Notes under the pieces: generated by a model
The model's database searches: none
Told to the model about the DNA's origin: nothing
Seen by the model: the letters and a program-made list of their open reading frames with translations, nothing else
Assembly: GCA_001650895.1 (NCBI GenBank)
Contig: LXYH01000005.1
Location: 248,001 to 312,000, forward strand
Length of the DNA: 64,000 bases
Direction: 5' to 3'
From: Rhodobacteraceae bacterium EhC02
GTDB lineage: Bacteria; Pseudomonadota; Alphaproteobacteria; Rhodobacterales; Rhodobacteraceae
Shown here: piece by piece, positions 62,691-64,000 of the stretch
How the letters are laid out: every line of letters begins with the position of its first letter
Position numbering within the stretch: the first letter of the stretch is position 1
Program-made: the position numbers and the translations under genes

Positions 62691-62789
62691 GGTCTTTCCT
62701 TCCTGTTGATGCGGTGAAACCTGGGGGGGGTTCGCCCCCGCGCTCCCGCAGAGTGTTTGCCGAACGATGAAGGGCAGCGGCGCGCGGGG

Positions 62790-62822
62790 TTTCTTCTTGC
62801 CGGAAATATCCCCGCCGGAGGC
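62790..62822 (+). repeat. Dispersed motif copy E
   Basis: TTTCTTCTTGC, three bases, AAATATCCCCGCCGGAGGC. It is nearly identical to copy A. On the plus strand it follows GCGCGGGG (62782-62789), which can pair with CCCCGCGC at 62736-62743. It sits between two minus-strand genes (GST and acyl-CoA dehydrogenase). Confidence 0.8.
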
Positions 62823-62847
62823 TCCTGTCCCATCGTCCCGCGCGCCG

Positions 62848-63990
62848 TCACGCCGATTTGCGATCCACGAAGCTGCGCGCGATCAGTTCCTTCATGATCT
62901 CGTTGGTGCCGCCATAGATGCGCTGCACGCGGGCATCGGTCCACATTTCGGCGACCGCATATTCCTGCATGAAGCCATAGCCGCCATGCAGTTGCAGGCA
63001 ATCATCCAGCACCTGGTTCTGCGTGTCGGTGATCCAGTATTTCGCCATGGCAGCCTTTTCGACGCTCAGCGCGCCACGCAGGTGTTCGGCCATGCATTCG
63101 TCAAGGAAGGCGCGCGCGACTTTCGTGCGGGTCAGGCATTCGGCCAGTTTGAAGCGGGTGTTCTGGAACTGGGTCAGCGGTCCGCCAAAGGCTTCGCGTT
63201 CCTGGCAATACTGGATGGTGCGGGCAACCGCGCCTTCCATCGCGCCGATCGCGCCGCAGGCGATGATCAGGCGTTCCTGTGGAAGCTGGCTCATCAGTTG
63301 CGCAAAGCCGCGGCCTTCTTCGCCGCCCAGCAGGTTTTCGGGCGGGATGGCGACATTGTCGAAGAACAGCTCCGAGGTGTCCGAGGCTTTCATGCCGATC
63401 TTGTCGAGGTTGCGGCCGCGTTTGAAGCCTGCCGCCCCTTCGGTTTCCAGCACCATCAGCGAGACGCCCTTGGCGCGCTGGCTGGGGTCGGTCTTGGCGG
63501 CGACGATGATCAGCGTGGCGTGCTGGCCATTGGTGATGAATGTCTTCTGGCCTGACAGCTTGTAGGTGTTGCCGTCGCGGATCGCCTTGGTCTTGATCGC
63601 CTGCACGTCCGATCCGGTCGAGGGTTCGGTCATCGCCAGTGCGCCGACCAGTTCGCCGGAGGTCAGTTTGGGCAGCCAGCGGCGTTTCTGATCGTCCGTG
63701 CCATAGGCGAGGATGTAATGCGCGACGATGCCGGAATGGATGCCCACGCCCCAGCTGGCCAGATTGGCGCGGCTCGCCTCGATCAGGATCGCGGCTTCAT
63801 GGCCGAAATCGCCGCCATGGCCGCCCCATTCCTCGGGGATGGAGGGGCATAAAAGGCCAAGCTCGCCCGCCTGTTGCCAGATCGCGGGGTCCATCTGGCC
63901 CTGATTGCGCCAGCGCTCGAAATGGGGGGACCATTCATCGGTGATGAACTTGGCCGTCATGTCGGCCAGCATCTGGTGTTCGTCGGTCAT
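62848..63990 (-). CDS. Acyl-CoA dehydrogenase
   Basis: A FAD flavoprotein of at least 380 residues catalysing the first oxidation of acyl-CoA in beta-oxidation. [35 protein letters not shown] and [37 protein letters not shown] (in parts) are the family blocks. The catalytic Glu/Gly pattern and the C-terminal GGTNEI are intact. The frame stays open to the right edge (SAW before the Met), so the real N-terminus may lie beyond 64000. It is the upstream end of a cluster with GST, thiolase and fadJ-type genes. Confidence 0.88.
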   Translation of the reverse strand: MTDEHQMLADMTAKFITDEWSPHFERWRNQGQMDPAIWQQAGELGLLCPSIPEEWGGHGGDFGHEAAILIEASRANLASWGVGIHSGIVAHYILAYGTDDQKRRWLPKLTSGELVGALAMTEPSTGSDVQAIKTKAIRDGNTYKLSGQKTFITNGQHATLIIVAAKTDPSQRAKGVSLMVLETEGAAGFKRGRNLDKIGMKASDTSELFFDNVAIPPENLLGGEEGRGFAQLMSQLPQERLIIACGAIGAMEGAVARTIQYCQEREAFGGPLTQFQNTRFKLAECLTRTKVARAFLDECMAEHLRGALSVEKAAMAKYWITDTQNQVLDDCLQLHGGYGFMQEYAVAEMWTDARVQRIYGGTNEIMKELIARSFVDRKSA

Positions 63991-64000
63991 CCAGGCGGAT

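Overview
The window looks like a chromosomal segment of a GC-rich alphaproteobacterium of the family Rhodobacteraceae (order Rhodobacterales), probably a facultative anoxygenic phototroph. The grounds are the end of a bacteriochlorophyll operon (bchE-bchJ) at the left edge, FnrL-type boxes, and many families typical of this group (DUF6455, DUF1467, PCu(A)C, an HpsN-like dehydrogenase, the methylmalonyl-CoA epimerase/DUF1467 pair). No tRNA, rRNA, CRISPR array, transposase or prophage gene was recognised.

Layout. 0-3 kb: 3' end of bchE, bchJ, aspS. 3-9.9 kb: response regulator, methylmalonyl-CoA epimerase + DUF1467, EI24 membrane protein, nitroreductase, HDAC-like amidohydrolase, M48 lipoprotein, three overlapping DUF6455 genes behind an FnrL-type box, DCC-family protein. 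10-17.5 kb: ABC-2 exporter with a divergent membrane-bound LytTR regulator, rimO, ABC exporter, rpmB, copper chaperone pair. 17.5-24.5 kb: cobB sirtuin, HpsN-like dehydrogenase + racemase, lepA, small lipoprotein, cytochrome b561, small membrane protein and a possible small RNA. 24.5-28.7 kb: esterase, then a gamma-glutamyl-type locus (amidoligase, class I glutamine amidotransferase/hydrolase, gamma-glutamylcyclotransferase-like protein, MFS transporter). 28.8-41.2 kb: DASS transporter, LLM oxidoreductase, glyA, nadK, CIA30 protein, prpE, an Mct-like CoA-transferase and Meh-like hydratase, soluble chemoreceptor. 41.2-49.4 kb: maeB, then a tightly overlapping nucleoside-salvage operon (VOC-bicupin, cdd, deoA, deoB, add, upp). 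49.4-53.1 kb: SPOR protein, unknown membrane protein, an AT-richer island with an apparently frameshifted thermonuclease gene, and a 126-bp tandem repeat. 53.1-64 kb: acyl-CoA ligase, creatinase, DMT transporter, sulfotransferase and a beta-oxidation cluster (fadJ-type, NTF2-like, fadA-type, GST, acyl-CoA dehydrogenase).

Metabolic thread. Propionyl-CoA synthetase, methylmalonyl-CoA epimerase, mesaconyl-CoA-type transferase and hydratase, malic enzyme and the beta-oxidation set all touch C3-C5 acyl-CoA metabolism. That fits an organism that assimilates acetate and propionate through the ethylmalonyl-CoA pathway.

Non-coding highlights. A dispersed motif (TTTCTTCTTGC, 0-3 variable bases, AAATATCC) occurs five times, twice directly after a hairpin. 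Other notable items are a shared palindrome TGTCCC-N5-GGGACA before two unrelated genes, a perfect palindrome in front of maeB, a 16-bp triple repeat before the nucleoside operon, and a structured RNA candidate at 24.36-24.47 kb.
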